Below, piece by piece: positions 22,266-33,999 of a DNA stretch of 64,000 bases. The stretch is from Quercus robur. Its lineage: Eukaryota > Streptophyta > Magnoliopsida > Fagales > Fagaceae. A program made the translations under genes and the position numbers. The notes under the pieces were generated by a model. That model made no database searches. It saw nothing but the letters and a program-made list of their open reading frames with translations, and was not told the origin of the DNA. The DNA lies in the NCBI RefSeq assembly GCF_932294415.1, contig NC_065538.1, positions 42,065,843 through 42,129,842 of the forward strand. The letters are read 5' to 3'. Within the stretch, counting starts at the first letter, position 1; each line of letters begins with the position of its first letter.

Positions 22266-23962
22266 CTAATTTGGTGAGTATGGAAAGTATTGATATGGAG
22301 AAGAATTGGAACCTCTACCACCTCCATTACTTCTACCTCTATTTCCATTTCTTCCTCTTCCTCTGCCATTATACTGATTATATTGATTATAACCTTCAGG
22401 TCTAGGAGTAGTAGCCATTGCAAAAGTATCCTTGATATCACTAGTATCATTAAGTGATTCATCTTCTGCACTGAGCAAGGTAGTGAGTTCATCAAAACTC
22501 AATTATGTACTCCTTGTATGTATGGAAGATCTAAAAGCATTGTAGTCTTTTGGAAGACCTTTGGTTGCTATGTGAAGCAATTCCTCATCATCAAGAATTA
22601 CTCCAACTGCCATCAACTTGTCCCTCATAACCTTGATTTTCTGCAAATATAGATCTATAGAATTTGTATCTTTTTTGATATTATGGAGTTCTCCTTGGAG
22701 GTTCATGATGTGTGACCTTGAAATTGAGGAGAAACGGTTTTCAAGAACCTTCCACACCTCTGTTGCTAAGTGGCAACCCATAGTAAGAGTAACAATTGAA
22801 GGTGTAAGTGTTGAGCTAATGAATGTAACTAGTTCTTTCTCCTTCGATTTCTAGATCAAGTAATCAAGGCTGTGTTTGTTTTGGCTTCAAATCACTTCCG
22901 GAAATGCTTTTCCGTAAATGCAGGCATTTGGTTGCGCATGGAAAATAAATTTTTCGGAAATGCTTTTCAGTTGACCGTGTGTTGGGGTGTAAAATCATTT
23001 CCGTTTTTACTTTACCTTCAAATCTCATTTTCCGGAAAATAAAGAGAGAGAGAGAGAGAGGAAGAAGAGAGAGCCCATCGCCGACGACCCACGAGCCTTC
23101 AACTTCGCCAGCGACCCAGAGCCTTCGCGCCACGAACCCACGAACCAATCTTCGACTTCGCTGACGAACCCAGAGCCCAGATCACGCCACGAACCCAGAG
23201 CCTTCGACCCACGAGCCTTCGACCCACAAGCCTTCGACTTCGCCGGCGACCCAGAGCCTTCGCGCCACGAACCCATGAACCAATCTTCGACTTCACCAGC
23301 AAACCTAGAGCTCAGATCATGCCACAAACCCAGAGCCTTCGACCCAGAACCTTCGACTTCGCCGGAAACCCACGAACCGATCTCTCTCTCTGTGTGATTT
23401 TGATTTCTGTGTGATTTTGATTTTTGTTGTTGTTGTGGGGGTGTGGGTGGTGGTGTTTTGGTGGTTTTTTTGTTGTGTGGTGGTCGGTTTTGTGTGGGTG
23501 GTGGTGGAAAATAGCATTTTCAAAATGTTACCAAACCCATGAAAATATTTTCTAGAATAATTTTCATAATGTAACCAAACACTTGAAAATATTTTCCTTT
23601 CCGGAAAATAGCATTTCCGGAAAATATTTATTTTCCGAAAAATATTTTACGGGAACCAAACACAGCCCAAGATTCATAATTTTTGTGATTGTTCCTAAAT
23701 GATCTTTGAGAAACTTCTCAGGAATTAGTTGAGTTTCATTAAGCAATTCAAACATTGAGTAGGTATCAAGCACCATCGTGATCTAATGCTTCCAAACTAT
23801 ATATTTTGTACGATCAAGTTTCACTATCTTTATATTTGCCATGTTTGACAGTAGTAGAAGAGGTTAATTGACCAAATTGATTGGTGAAGTAGTGGATGAG
23901 AACACCATTGCAGAAGTGGACACCATTGTTGAGGTTAAAGATGACATTGCAGTAGAAGCCAT
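22266..23962 (-). pseudogene. Copia gag (UBN2 type) interrupted by a MITE
   Basis: ATG at 23962 starts MASTAMSSLTSTM soon after the 5' LTR. The frame contains two stops near 23866 and 23788, then an 800-bp MITE (22868-23667), then a UBN2-type gag segment (22781-22503: MNLQGELHNIKK, KGLPKDYNAF) and a Gly/Arg/Asn-rich tail (22502-22266). Allowing for the 803-bp insertion the pieces share one frame, so decay was by point stops and the insertion only. Confidence 0.85.
22868..23667. mobile_element. MITE-like element, 800 bp, CAA target duplication
   Basis: Ends are GGCTGTGTTTG and its inverse CAAACACAGCC, flanked by CAA (22865-22867 and 23668-23670). Removing it and one CAA restores the gag frame. 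Subterminal regions are packed with TTTTCCGGAAAAT-type palindromes, and the centre has a GA run (23041-23060) and GC-rich imperfect repeats of CCCAGAGCCTTCGACCCACG. Non-coding. A 3-bp duplication fits PIF/Harbinger, though CAA is not the usual TWA. Confidence 0.85.
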
Positions 23963-23972
23963 CTATGGTTTT

Positions 23973-24349
23973 TGTAAGTGAATCACAAGAAAGCTATTGA
24001 ACATTCTAGAGCAAATACTCAAAGAACGAAGGAAAAAGTGAGAGAAAGAGAGAGATTTGTGAGAAAGAGAAAATTGATATTTTCACTATATGAGAAATTT
24101 ACATAGTACACAAATATATATAGTCAACCAAAGAATCCAAAAATCATGGATCACTTATTAATATCATCTAAAAAAATCCTCTAACAACCAACACAGAATT
24201 TCCCGCTCAAACTCGTGTTGTAACTAACTTCTTGAAAACTCACTAATTGTTGCTTCTAATGAAATGCACCGTTTGAATTAGTTGATACATGTGTGTTTAA
24301 TAGCACATGTTATCTCTTAACAGTGTCGTTTACCTTATCATCTTCAACA
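23973..24349 (-). repeat. 5' LTR of the decayed Copia (377 bp)
   Basis: Partner of 17190-17646: minus-strand start TGTTGAAGATGATAAGG, end CTTACA. It lacks the expanded TA and G runs of the partner. Confidence 0.85.
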
Positions 24350-26440
24350 AACTTGTATTTAATTAGTTCAATACTTATACCTTTAAAAAATAAAGCATTT
24401 TGTTTGCATACCTGTAAGTTGCATACATAACTGGGAGTGCAATAAGGATCTCATGTATATGGTTGTGGACTAATGGAGTCACCACCTAGATTAGATCTAG
24501 GAACAATAAATGTAGCGTCCTTACGTGGAAGTACTAGTCTTACTACCAAAGTATGGGTTCGGAATTTAAGTATGAGGGTGGAAAGGTATTAGGCACCCAG
24601 CCCCACTTGAACCATGAGACGGCTTCTAGTCATTGTGTCTTACATCTTAATCTCATTAAAGGCTCATTCAATATTGTTATCTATACTTACACACACTAGC
24701 ATACATCTAGCAATCAACATGGCATCAATCATCCCAAAAGCCTTAACATACATCTATCATGGCAACTCACATCAAGGCTAGCATACATCTATCATGCATA
24801 TCATCTCATCTCATCCAAGGCAGCAAACAACAAGATATCACAAAGGTAGAAACATAGACATGGCAACATCAAAGAAACATGTGATTGCATTCTAGACATC
24901 AAGAACATATCATCCAACCAAGCATGTTCAACTCATCCTTAAATATATATCCAATGCATGTTCATATGGATGCATGACATACTTTACTTACCTTACTGCA
25001 TCTCAACACCTATGCATCAATGAATGGACATGTGAATGCATGTTCATGGTATTAAAGCAAGAAAAGAAAAGAAAACCTAATCTAGCATGTTAAATTCAAA
25101 CAAACAATTAAATAGAGGAACAAACACTCAAAAATATAAAAATGGGCCAAAATAGAGGCATATGACACAAAGAAATAAAGAAAAAGAAGCAAAAAAACTC
25201 GAATTAGGGTTTCTAGGCTGAAGTATGCATGTGCATACATAAGCTTGCATACGTGGGCTAGTTGTATGCGTACGCATACTTCAAGCCTGCATGTGCATAT
25301 AGAATTATGTGTACACAGACACGCCCCTAGAAACCCTAACTTAGAAATATAGAAACAAAGAAGAAATGAAAACTAAGGAACTAACAACCTAACGTGCTTC
25401 TAATATAAAAATAAACAACTTAAACTAACAACAAAAATATCCAAAATAAATAAAACAAAATCTATTCCTAAACATGCATTGGATCTAACAACAAATAAGA
25501 ACACACTTTACACATCAAAACATGTTCATCAAAATATCCAAACATTCAACTCTCTAATCAAAATATTGTGAGACACAAAAAAATCAAAACCAAACCGGAT
25601 AAAAATCATATTTCTATAGAGTATACAACATATAAATCAATTAAGAACAACAAGAACAAGTTATAAAAGATCCAACTGAAGGAAAAGCCATGAAGGGAAA
25701 CTCACCTTACTTATGGAAACACACTTGATTGATATTTAACCGGCCCCTCAATGCCTATAACACAAAGATTAAGTTGAGAGAACAAGAGAATTAAAGAATA
25801 TAATAGTTTTTTATAATCATAACTCAAGAACAAGATTAGTTTTGAAAAAGGTTTTGAGAAATCAAAATGGAAAAATAGTTTCTGCCTTAGAACTAACTAA
25901 AGAGAAATTTTTAATTTGTAAAAAAACGTGCAAAGGTGTTGTGTGTGTGTTTTAGAAAAGAGAATTAGGTATTTAAAGAAGATGGAGGCTAAAAAAGGAC
26001 TCTCTCTAGCTAGGGTTTTGATTGAAGACATAAAATGAGTACTTAAAAGTTAAAATTAGGATTTTCAGAATTCTTAATGATCTTTGAACGTTCTCAAGGG
26101 TCCATGGGCATCAAAGCATTATATTTTGGGCCTTTAAAATGAAGTTTTAAAACCCAAAAAATCGGACTACCCAATTGGCCAACTTCAAACAATCATAACT
26201 CACTTAATATAAGTCCAAATTAGGCAATATTTGTTCAACTTGAAGCCCAGGATGTGTAATTTCTAATGAAATAAACCGCACTAAAAAATTCTTTATGGAT
26301 CAAAAGTTATGATCAAAACAATGATAAAATGTCATTTTTCAGAATCAATTTCAAAGTGATTTGAGCACTTTTGAGTTTTGATTACTTCCAAACTATTGTG
26401 AATTCTTTAATTACCCTTGGTTGACATATGTCAAGTTCAT
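24350..26440. other. AT-rich region, probable old repeat, no gene
   Basis: No coding frame of note. A conserved-looking stretch with ATTAGGCACCC (about 24480-24620) is a word I know from plant repetitive DNA, so part may be an old LTR. CATACATCTA words recur at 24700-24800. A perfect 16-bp palindrome, GTATGCGTACGCATAC, is at 25264-25279, among other GCATACG and TGCATA dyads. No element boundary was found. Confidence 0.4.
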
Positions 26441-26449
26441 CATTGGGGC

Positions 26450-27005
26450 CGGGAACCAAAATTTATTAACAGGTACAAAATTGTGGGAGGATGGAAAAGT
26501 GGGAGAATAGAAAAAATTTTAATTTCCCTCCTTTTTGTTTGGTTAGGAGTGAAAAAGTGGAGGAATGAAAAAAAAATGAGTTTGTATAAATTTACTCATG
26601 TACCCTTGTTAAAAATGATGCCCAATTAAAACAAAAAAAGTGACAAACAACCAAATATATATATATATGAGCAACGCACACTTAAATCAAAAGAGGGTGA
26701 AAAAAAAGGCAACATCTAGGCAAAAAAAAAAAAAGAGGTGAAGAAGAGCAATGTATGGACAAAGCCCATGTGCAAGTGCACAAGGGCATTTTTGTTCATT
26801 AAGCAGCCCCATTTTCTTTCTTCAGTTTTCTCTCCATTTTGGAGAGAATACTTTTTGGTGGGCCTAGGGAGAAAACACTTGGGCCCCACCATTTATTTTC
26901 TTTCCTTCCCACCTAACTAAACATACTCCAAAAAAGTTTTCCTTCCCATTTTCTCTACAAAGTTTTCAATCCACCCTATTTCACTTCCAAACAAAAACAT
27001 ACCCT
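26450..27005. mobile_element. Probable truncated MITE
   Basis: The right part ends CCAAACAAAAACATACCCTAA, a terminal motif frequent in plant MITEs. Interior words such as GGTTAGGAGTGAAAAAGTGG and CCACCTAACTAAACATACTCC look like imperfect inverted partners. No matching left terminus or duplication was found, so the boundaries are rough. Confidence 0.35.
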
Positions 27006-27639
27006 AAGGTTTGGATCTTATGGTTTCTAACAGAAACATTAGTTTGTCAAACAATTGCATATAAAACCATATCTTGCGATTTCCTTTCCAATGTAATCCA
27101 TAAGAAAAAAAAAATCACAACCAAGTGCCATTTTTCTATAAATATATATATATATATATATATATAGAGTGCCATTTTTCTTGCATCATTAATTTAAACT
27201 TGTCAATCACCATGCATTTTGATGTTAGAATTTCAAGAGTCGGTTCAAATTATGTATATGCAAGATATTATACAATTTTCAATTTTTTTTATTTTTTTTT
27301 ATTTTTGCTAATGTGGGTGTGTTTGTCTTTGAGCACCTTATTATTGCCCTTGGTGTGTGTAGTCCTCTATTTCATACACACCAAGTAATTACATGAAAGA
27401 ATATCTTAAGGGTTGTCCCAAGATTCAGATTAAGAGTTTTGAACCTAAATGAATTTCATAAGGCTTTAATAATCACTAAACCAATCCTTCAAAAAAAAAA
27501 AAAAAATGCCATTTCTAATTTCCTATTGATTGATCTTGAAAAATTACATAAAATATAAGAAAATAAATCTTAATCTTAAACACACAATTAAATAAAAAGT
27601 ATTGGTGGTTGGACCATTGGTGCACTATGTTATGATAGC
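27006..27639. other. Intergenic DNA with a TA microsatellite
   Basis: A TA run occupies about 27139-27167. No gene seen. It ends with ATGATAGC (27632-27639), the left duplication of the hAT-type element. Confidence 0.6.
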
Positions 27640-28231
27640 TAGGGGTGTCCACGGGTCGGTCCGGGTTGGGTTTGTGCCCAACCCGAGACCGACCCAATAG
27701 AATCGGGTTGAGAAAATCTTGACCTGCCGCCGACCGGCGAGGGAGTCGATCGGCGCGGTCGGTTTTGCGCCGGAAACACAGTCGGTTCGGTCGGAGCCGT
27801 CCACGGTGAAAAATCCAGCCAAAATAGTTGATTTCAGGAGAAAAAACGCCAAATCCGGCGGAGATCTAACCGGATCTGGTGAGATCTCGCTAGATCCGAT
27901 AAGATTTCACTATATTTGGACGAAATATCACTAGATCTACTTGATAAGTCGCCAAAATATGAAAGTTTGTTGCCAGAATCTGGAAATTTGAGGCCGGAAT
28001 CTGGAAAATATCGCTGGATTCTGGAAATTTTTTGATGGAAATCTTAGTACATCAGTCGGATCGGGTTTTTTCGGGTTTTGGGGAGGAAAATCGAGGCCGA
28101 CCCGCCAGAGTCGGTTTTTGGAACAAATGACCCGCCGCCGACCGCTGACTTGATCGGGTCGACCGATTTCGGGTCGAATCCGGTCGGAATCTTCGGGTGG
28201 GTCGGGTCTTCAAATTGGATGGACAGTCCTA
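27640..28231. mobile_element. hAT-type non-autonomous element, 592 bp
   Basis: Terminal inverted repeats TAGGGGTGTCCA and TAGGACTGTCCA are flanked by the perfect 8-bp duplication ATGATAGC (27632-27639 and 28232-28239). Eight bases and TAGGG ends are hAT traits. The interior is rich in CGGGTCGG-type words, with GATCT-rich AT stretches in the middle, and codes for nothing. Confidence 0.93.
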
Positions 28232-28239
28232 ATGATAGC

Positions 28240-30304
28240 CAAAAGGACATTCAGTAACACTAAAAGCACCTGATTAAAGGTACAAGGGGAATCAATAGCT
28301 AACATGCTAAAAAAAACATTATCGGTCTATAAAGTTTATTTATTGAACATTTTTTTATTATTATTATTTTTTTTTTTTATTAGCCACATCATGCCAATTG
28401 TGTAATCCTTTAGTCACGTATGATTTTTTTTGTCATTAATATGACTACAAGGACCAAAATTATATAGATTCAAAAAATCAAGAACCAAATTGAATACTCT
28501 AAAAACATGAGTATCGAATTTAAAATATACCCAAAATATAAGGACCAAAATGTGTTCTTTGCTTATACTTTATGCACTCAGAAAACTCCTCCGGCAAGAA
28601 AGTACGGTGCAAGTAAGCAATCGCTCTCACATTTTCTGTCGTGTTGTCCAACAAGCAGCACACTATCGATGGGCCCTGCGTCATGCTACCACTTGGAATC
28701 CAAAATATTCATTTGTAGTGCAAGGTTGGCGGTGTGAAAAGTAGGGACAACGCAATATATTCTGTTTTGTTAATTTCAAATCCACTCTTCTTATTTTATA
28801 TTTAGGCTGTTTTTGCTAATCTATTTTATATATTTAGGCTTTATTAATGTTTCTTTTACAAATTGTTGGAAAATTTGATTATCAATGATTATTTGGCATA
28901 CTTATAATTTTTTACTGAAAAAATAGTTTATGGTTTCAAATTTTCGATAGGGTTGGAATTCTATTAGCTCTATATTTGGAGATCTTATTAGAGGTGAGGA
29001 AAAGAATGCAAAAATGCCAAATGGAAATTGTGTGTTTCAAATTAAAGAGACTGCAGATATAAATACATTTTTTCCTTATCAAAAGAAAAAAGATCCATAG
29101 ATAGAAGGACTAACAACAGTCAACAGGCAATAATTGTCAAATGGAAATTGAACTGCCTCATTGTGTCAAGTACACGTGCAATCCTGTGACCTAAATAGAG
29201 TCACAAAAAAATGTGTCACACTATTATACATGATAGAGAAATTCTGAACTGATGTCATTTCACAAGACCCCCCCAAAACTTTATCCCCATGACCATACTG
29301 TCAAATTGGTGATTGCTTCATATGTAAGATTTTTTTTTTCATCCTATTGTCAACAAAATGGCCAAACATATACCTTAGCTGGGTTTCTAGGAATAGCAGC
29401 ACAGGAATACTGGGATACAGAGGAACCCAAAAAGCCTCCCATCTGTTTTTAATGATCATGGTTTGGGTTGGGTAAGGACATTGAGTAGGTTTTTTTTTTT
29501 CCAATTTTAAATAATAATAATAATAAATAGACATCATTTCATTAAAAATAAGCCACCACATCCTCATTACTCTGTTAGCCAAGTACACAAATAAACTAAT
29601 TAAACTAAACAAAATGACTAATAGAGCTTATTTTTGGAACTTTAGATACTAAAAAATTTCACATTTTAAACATCATGAACTAAAAGTGCTCAACATGTAA
29701 ACATTAGAGACCGACCGGGTATTTTGGCCTAGTCAATATGAGCAAGAAATTATAAGTCCTTCCCACATAATAACAATCATTTCATAAATAAACGCATTGC
29801 ACATTTTAAACATCATGAACTAAAAGTGCTCAACGTGTAAACATTAGTGACCAACCGGGTATTTTGGCCTAGTCAATATGAGCAAGAAATTATAAGTCCT
29901 TCCCACATAATAAGAATCCTTTCATAAATAAAAGCATTTTATTTCAAATGAGCAGCATTAATTATGGTAGTTTGGTACCAAATTGGCAGTTGGACAAGGA
30001 CAGGATGATTCCTATGATAATGAAGTTCTAACAAGAGCTCAATCCGAGCCAATATTTTCACACTCTTTTTTAGCCGATAACTGTTTCTGAAATTTGACGA
30101 TTATTAATACAAGACATCATGATGTGCATTATAATCATAATTCAACGCATATTCTGTAAGTATAACAAATGTAGGCTGAATTGAATAACATTAATGAACG
30201 AATGAAGTAAGGTGCATAAACAACAACACACTAATAATCCTCAAGTGCCCCAACATTTCCAACCAACAAATGACCCTCATTTTCTATTCACAAAGTAGAA
30301 TATA
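28240..30304. other. Intergenic DNA downstream of the lectin kinase
   Basis: No gene recognised; a 76-residue open frame at 28507 has no family resemblance. A 140-bp head-to-tail duplication is at 29660-29939. Confidence 0.55.
29660..29939. repeat. Tandem duplication, 2 x 140 bp
   Basis: Copies start at 29660 and 29800 with CACATTTTAAACATCATGAAC and differ at few positions, so the event is fairly recent. It lies about 370 bp beyond the stop of the lectin kinase. Confidence 0.95.
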
Positions 30305-32389
30305 TCACCTGCCCTCCACCATACTTTTGGACCAAGAGAGAGACATGAATGAAGATTGGGTCTGCCGAATATCTTCAAATGTTGGGTGTAATGAAGAGCC
30401 ATAATTTTGGAGCATATCCCTGGATTTCATTTTTTGGAGCAAATATATATCAATGTCCTCACTTTCTGACTCATCCAACTCAATCTTCCCCTCCAATACT
30501 TTCACTACTTGTCTCATACTCGGCCTTGCACTTGGATCAGGATAGGCACACAACAAGCCCAAGTGAAGCACCTTCTCCACTTCCTCCTCATCAAACCCAC
30601 CTCTAGCCCTCAATCTCTCATCAAGGGCATTAAGTAATTGTCCTTTTACCATAAATTGCCATGCCCACTCTTCCAAAGGTGGCCTCCCTTCCTCTATAGG
30701 CCTCCTCCCACACATGACTTCTAAAATCAAGACCCCAAATCCAAACACATCGGTTTGAGCCGATGCACGTCCACTCCTAATCACTTCCGGTGCCAAATAT
30801 CCGACAGTTCCAACCACCCTCGTCGTGTTAGGCACTTGACCATGGTCGTGCATCCGGGCTAGTCCAAAATCCCCTAGCCTTCCATTCATATCCTTATCAA
30901 GTAACACATTGCTAGCCTTAATGTCCCTATGTAGAACTTTGGCTTCCCATCCCTCATGTAAATACAAGACCGCTGAGGCCACATCTTTCAAAATCCTTAT
31001 CCTGTCTTCACAGCTCAACATCTTACTGTCATCACATTCAAACACCCACTTGTCCAAACTCCCATTCTCCATGTAGTCATAAACCAACATGAAGCTCCCC
31101 TTCTCTCTCTTGCACCAACCTCTCAACCCTACCAAACTTCTATGCTTCAATCTTCCAAGGCTTGAAATTTCAGCCAAAAATTCTCTCATCCCATCATTTT
31201 CATGAGATATGCATTTCACTGCAATCTCTGCTCCTCCTCCCTTTAACACACCCTTATAGACTTTCCCATTCCCTCCAATTCCAATCACGTTTTCTTCCGA
31301 GAACCCCTTTGTTGCCGCCTCAATTTCTTGATACGTAATTCTATGTGGCCAATACTCCAATTCCCATTCTTCCATTTCCTCTCTCTCCCTTGCTCTCCTT
31401 CGCTGCCTCTTAATAAAAAACAGAGTAAACAGAGCAATAAGACCAATACCAAAGAAACATCCCACTGTGACTCCTGCAATAAACCCCTTTGATCTAACTA
31501 TCGAACTTTTTGGAAGAACAAACGATGGCAAACCTGTTGTAATCAACATTTCACTTAACGAAAAGTTTGAATTACTAAAACTCCAAGCCAAAAGTTTGTG
31601 ACTTTGAACTAATTGTCCAGTAGAACTAGTAAATCCAACATACATTTCATCCACAAAAACCTCAGAAAGATTAAGAGGAACACTCAACAAAAGCCTATGA
31701 GGTCTTGCCAAGCCTACAGGAGCCATAGTAACATTAATTAAAGAATCAGAGTAATCAATCCAAACTTGGTAATTTTCACCATTGTTCAGCTTCAATTCCT
31801 TGAATGACTTCTCATCTTGAGCACCACTGTTGGTGTTATTGCTTCCTTGGCTGTTGGGCCAGTACCCAGCATCGTGTGCTTCCACTGATTTGAGGGAGTT
31901 CATGTCGATTCCAACATGGTTGGCACTTATGTCATCGAATTCTTGGTTCTTAAACACATCGAATTCGACACCAAAGACATGGCTTTTGGAATTCCCGTTG
32001 GTGTAGTTGAGAAGGCCGAGATTTTGAGATGAGGTAGCTCCTTCGATGCCAGTAACGGGTACAAAAATGAAAACCATGCCATGCCCAGGAAGAGTGTTCT
32101 TATAAGGAGCCATAGAAAAGATGAAAGAAGTTGAGAAAGGATAGACATAAGAAGAGTTTGGCTTCTTTGTGGGAATCTTTTGAGGGTAAAGAGCACGACC
32201 AATCATGAAATTTGTTTCGTTAGTGAGTGTTAGAATACGAGATTCAACGGTGGCTGAGCCATATAGTAACATATCTGAGGAGTTGAAGCCATTGAACACA
32301 AAATCAACAGCTGAAATGGATTGGAAGAATAGGAAAATGGGAAGCAGAAATAACTGGAGAGGTTGGTGGCGGTGTTTGTGTTTCTTCAT
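30305..32389 (-). CDS. L-type lectin receptor-like kinase (clade VII-like), 694 aa
   Basis: Membrane receptor kinase with an outer legume-lectin domain, likely in defence or development signalling at the plasma membrane. Residues 1-27 are a signal peptide; 28-275 the lectin domain with VFGVEFDVF and NHVGIDMNS metal/sugar-loop motifs; 302-326 a transmembrane helix followed by RQRRRAR; 364-635 a kinase domain. The P-loop is GIGGNGKV (370-377), the lysine K392, the catalytic loop HRDIKASN (D489, an RD kinase), the magnesium loop DFG at 507-509 and YLAPE at 531-535. All essential residues are present and the frame is uninterrupted without introns, as usual for this family. GIGGNGKVYKG is a signature I associate with LecRK clade VII. 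Start ATG 32389 gives a proper signal peptide. It is the only intact host gene here. Confidence 0.96.
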   Translation of the reverse strand: MKKHKHRHQPLQLFLLPIFLFFQSISAVDFVFNGFNSSDMLLYGSATVESRILTLTNETNFMIGRALYPQKIPTKKPNSSYVYPFSTSFIFSMAPYKNTLPGHGMVFIFVPVTGIEGATSSQNLGLLNYTNGNSKSHVFGVEFDVFKNQEFDDISANHVGIDMNSLKSVEAHDAGYWPNSQGSNNTNSGAQDEKSFKELKLNNGENYQVWIDYSDSLINVTMAPVGLARPHRLLLSVPLNLSEVFVDEMYVGFTSSTGQLVQSHKLLAWSFSNSNFSLSEMLITTGLPSFVLPKSSIVRSKGFIAGVTVGCFFGIGLIALFTLFFIKRQRRRAREREEMEEWELEYWPHRITYQEIEAATKGFSEENVIGIGGNGKVYKGVLKGGGAEIAVKCISHENDGMREFLAEISSLGRLKHRSLVGLRGWCKREKGSFMLVYDYMENGSLDKWVFECDDSKMLSCEDRIRILKDVASAVLYLHEGWEAKVLHRDIKASNVLLDKDMNGRLGDFGLARMHDHGQVPNTTRVVGTVGYLAPEVIRSGRASAQTDVFGFGVLILEVMCGRRPIEEGRPPLEEWAWQFMVKGQLLNALDERLRARGGFDEEEVEKVLHLGLLCAYPDPSARPSMRQVVKVLEGKIELDESESEDIDIYLLQKMKSRDMLQNYGSSLHPTFEDIRQTQSSFMSLSWSKSMVEGR

Positions 32390-32900
32390 AATTACAGAGA
32401 AATGTCATGGGGTTGCGGTATGGGTACAAAAAGATGAATATAACAATGAAAGGAAGAGAGATGAGGTGGTGGGAGTGGGAAAAGAAAAGGTTATGTTAGA
32501 TGAGAAGGAATTATTGAACTCTCTTGGTCAACTTTTAGACCTTCATCGGTTTATGATATTGCCCCTCGATGCTTGATTTATTACGAAGATGATATTTTTT
32601 TTATTATTCCTTTTTGGTGGGCAGAACTAACTATCATGTTCTTGAAACTTCTCCGTGTCTTCGTTAGACTAAAATTATTTTATTTCATTATTTAAAATTG
32701 ATATTTAGATTGGGTATTATTTCAATTTCAAACTTAAACCTTTTTTTTTCTATAGAAAATAATGAACACATAAACAACTAAATAAACAATATTAAAAATA
32801 TATGCAGAGAGAGTTTAAGAGTTTATTCGGGAATAATTTATTTAGATAGTAAAAAGTAACTGAAATAATATAATGAAATTTATAAATAATATATAAGTTG

Positions 32901-32951
<51 letters not shown>

Positions 32952-33508
32952 GCGGAATGGTTTAGAAGGAAGTGACTTTAAAGTTGGCTGACAAAGTGTT
33001 AGAACTGGAGATAACAAAACGAGGATGAAGTGACGTTTAAGATGGCTGACAATATGTAATTGTTTTCTACATACTATATTCTGGGATTAGGAAATTACCA
33101 TTTGAGAGCTTCTCGAGTAGTGTAGACCTGTGGGGATATATAGCTAGGTTGTTGGGCTTGTTGTATCGTTAAAGGATGGCGTGCAAAATTGTTGGTCTAC
33201 TACTACACCAAAAAATTGTATACGTAATGTTTCAAGAGAGTGATCCAATTCGTGCCTCAACTCCACCACTTTTAAACTCGTTGAATTGATGGTAACAATT
33301 TATTTATCATGTTACAAGATATGTTGAAATGAGATAATATCTCCTAATTTTCTCTCAATTTTATGGTGAAATCTAATTTCTGTAAAATATTATTATTTAT
33401 ATTATAAATATGAAGATTATGACATTTATTTTACTAATCATTTTATGTTCATAGGAACAACAGCACCACTTGAAATTACTACTGATGCTATACATATTGT
33501 GATACTGA
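32390..33508. other. Upstream region of the lectin kinase
   Basis: Holds the promoter side of the minus-strand kinase gene, but no convincing TATA box could be fixed. A TA microsatellite lies at 32904-32948. No other gene seen. Confidence 0.5.
32904..32948. repeat. (TA)n microsatellite
   Basis: Nearly perfect TA run of about 45 bp, roughly 520 bp upstream of the lectin kinase start. Confidence 0.95.
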
Positions 33509-33910
33509 TGTTAGGAATTTAATCTTATTCCTAAACCTGTGAGAAATGATAATAGAGAAAAAAATTATGAAAAGAGAAACAATTATACAACACAATATTT
33601 ACGTGATTCGAAAATTTACCAACGTTCATAGAGTTACTATATGTTTACTATGTCAAGGAGAAAATATAAAGGCAATCATACAATACATTTTTTTTAATAT
33701 AACAATGAACCATAATCTGAAACAAAAAATAAATACCCCCAAAATAACGAGCCAAAATTTTTCTCAGGGGTTGAGTACTGGCTTGTCGGTCTATGCCTCC
33801 CTTCCATAGACTAAGTGTCATAAAATTTCGCATTTAAAACCTTAACGCTTCCAAGTCAGGTCAGGTCATAAAATGAATCGAACAAAATCTAGACTCCACA
33901 TAGCCTAACA
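33509..33910 (-). repeat. 3' LTR of the Copia remnant
   Basis: 402 bp, with palindromic ends TGTTAGG and CCTAACA. Confidence 0.8.
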
Positions 33911-33999
33911 GTCTCCCACTGGGACACTAGTTCAATCATCAACATCAAACACATGCCTCTAAACATAATCTCCATTGTAGCAACTCATCATCCAATTCT

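Larger units (their letters stand above)
17190..24349 (-). mobile_element. Decayed Copia retrotransposon with three nested insertions
   Basis: Read on the minus strand, the 5' LTR is 23973-24349, then gag, protease, integrase, reverse transcriptase, RNase H, a purine tract at 17647-17658 and the 3' LTR 17190-17646. Nested insertions are a solo LTR at 18238-19209, a 231-bp MITE at 20468-20698 and an 800-bp MITE at 22868-23667. All polyprotein parts carry stops or frameshifts. No clear target duplication is visible (GCTTT left, AACTT right), and no tRNA primer site is recognisable next to the 5' LTR, so that end may be altered. It lies 108 bp downstream of the protease pseudogene. Confidence 0.9.

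Noticed and set aside
24480..24640. Conserved-looking stretch with ATTAGGCACCC as a structured RNA or gene exon
   Set aside because: No open frame or cloverleaf; the word is familiar from plant repetitive DNA, so a repeat origin is more likely.
26738..26920. 60-residue frame with aromatic residues
   Set aside because: Lies in a probable MITE remnant and has no homology.
28507..28737. 76-residue frame with Cys and His
   Set aside because: No family pattern, no promoter or splice context, and no convincing metal-binding spacing.
31285..32202. Open frames within the lectin kinase in other frames
   Set aside because: Shadows of the kinase coding sequence.
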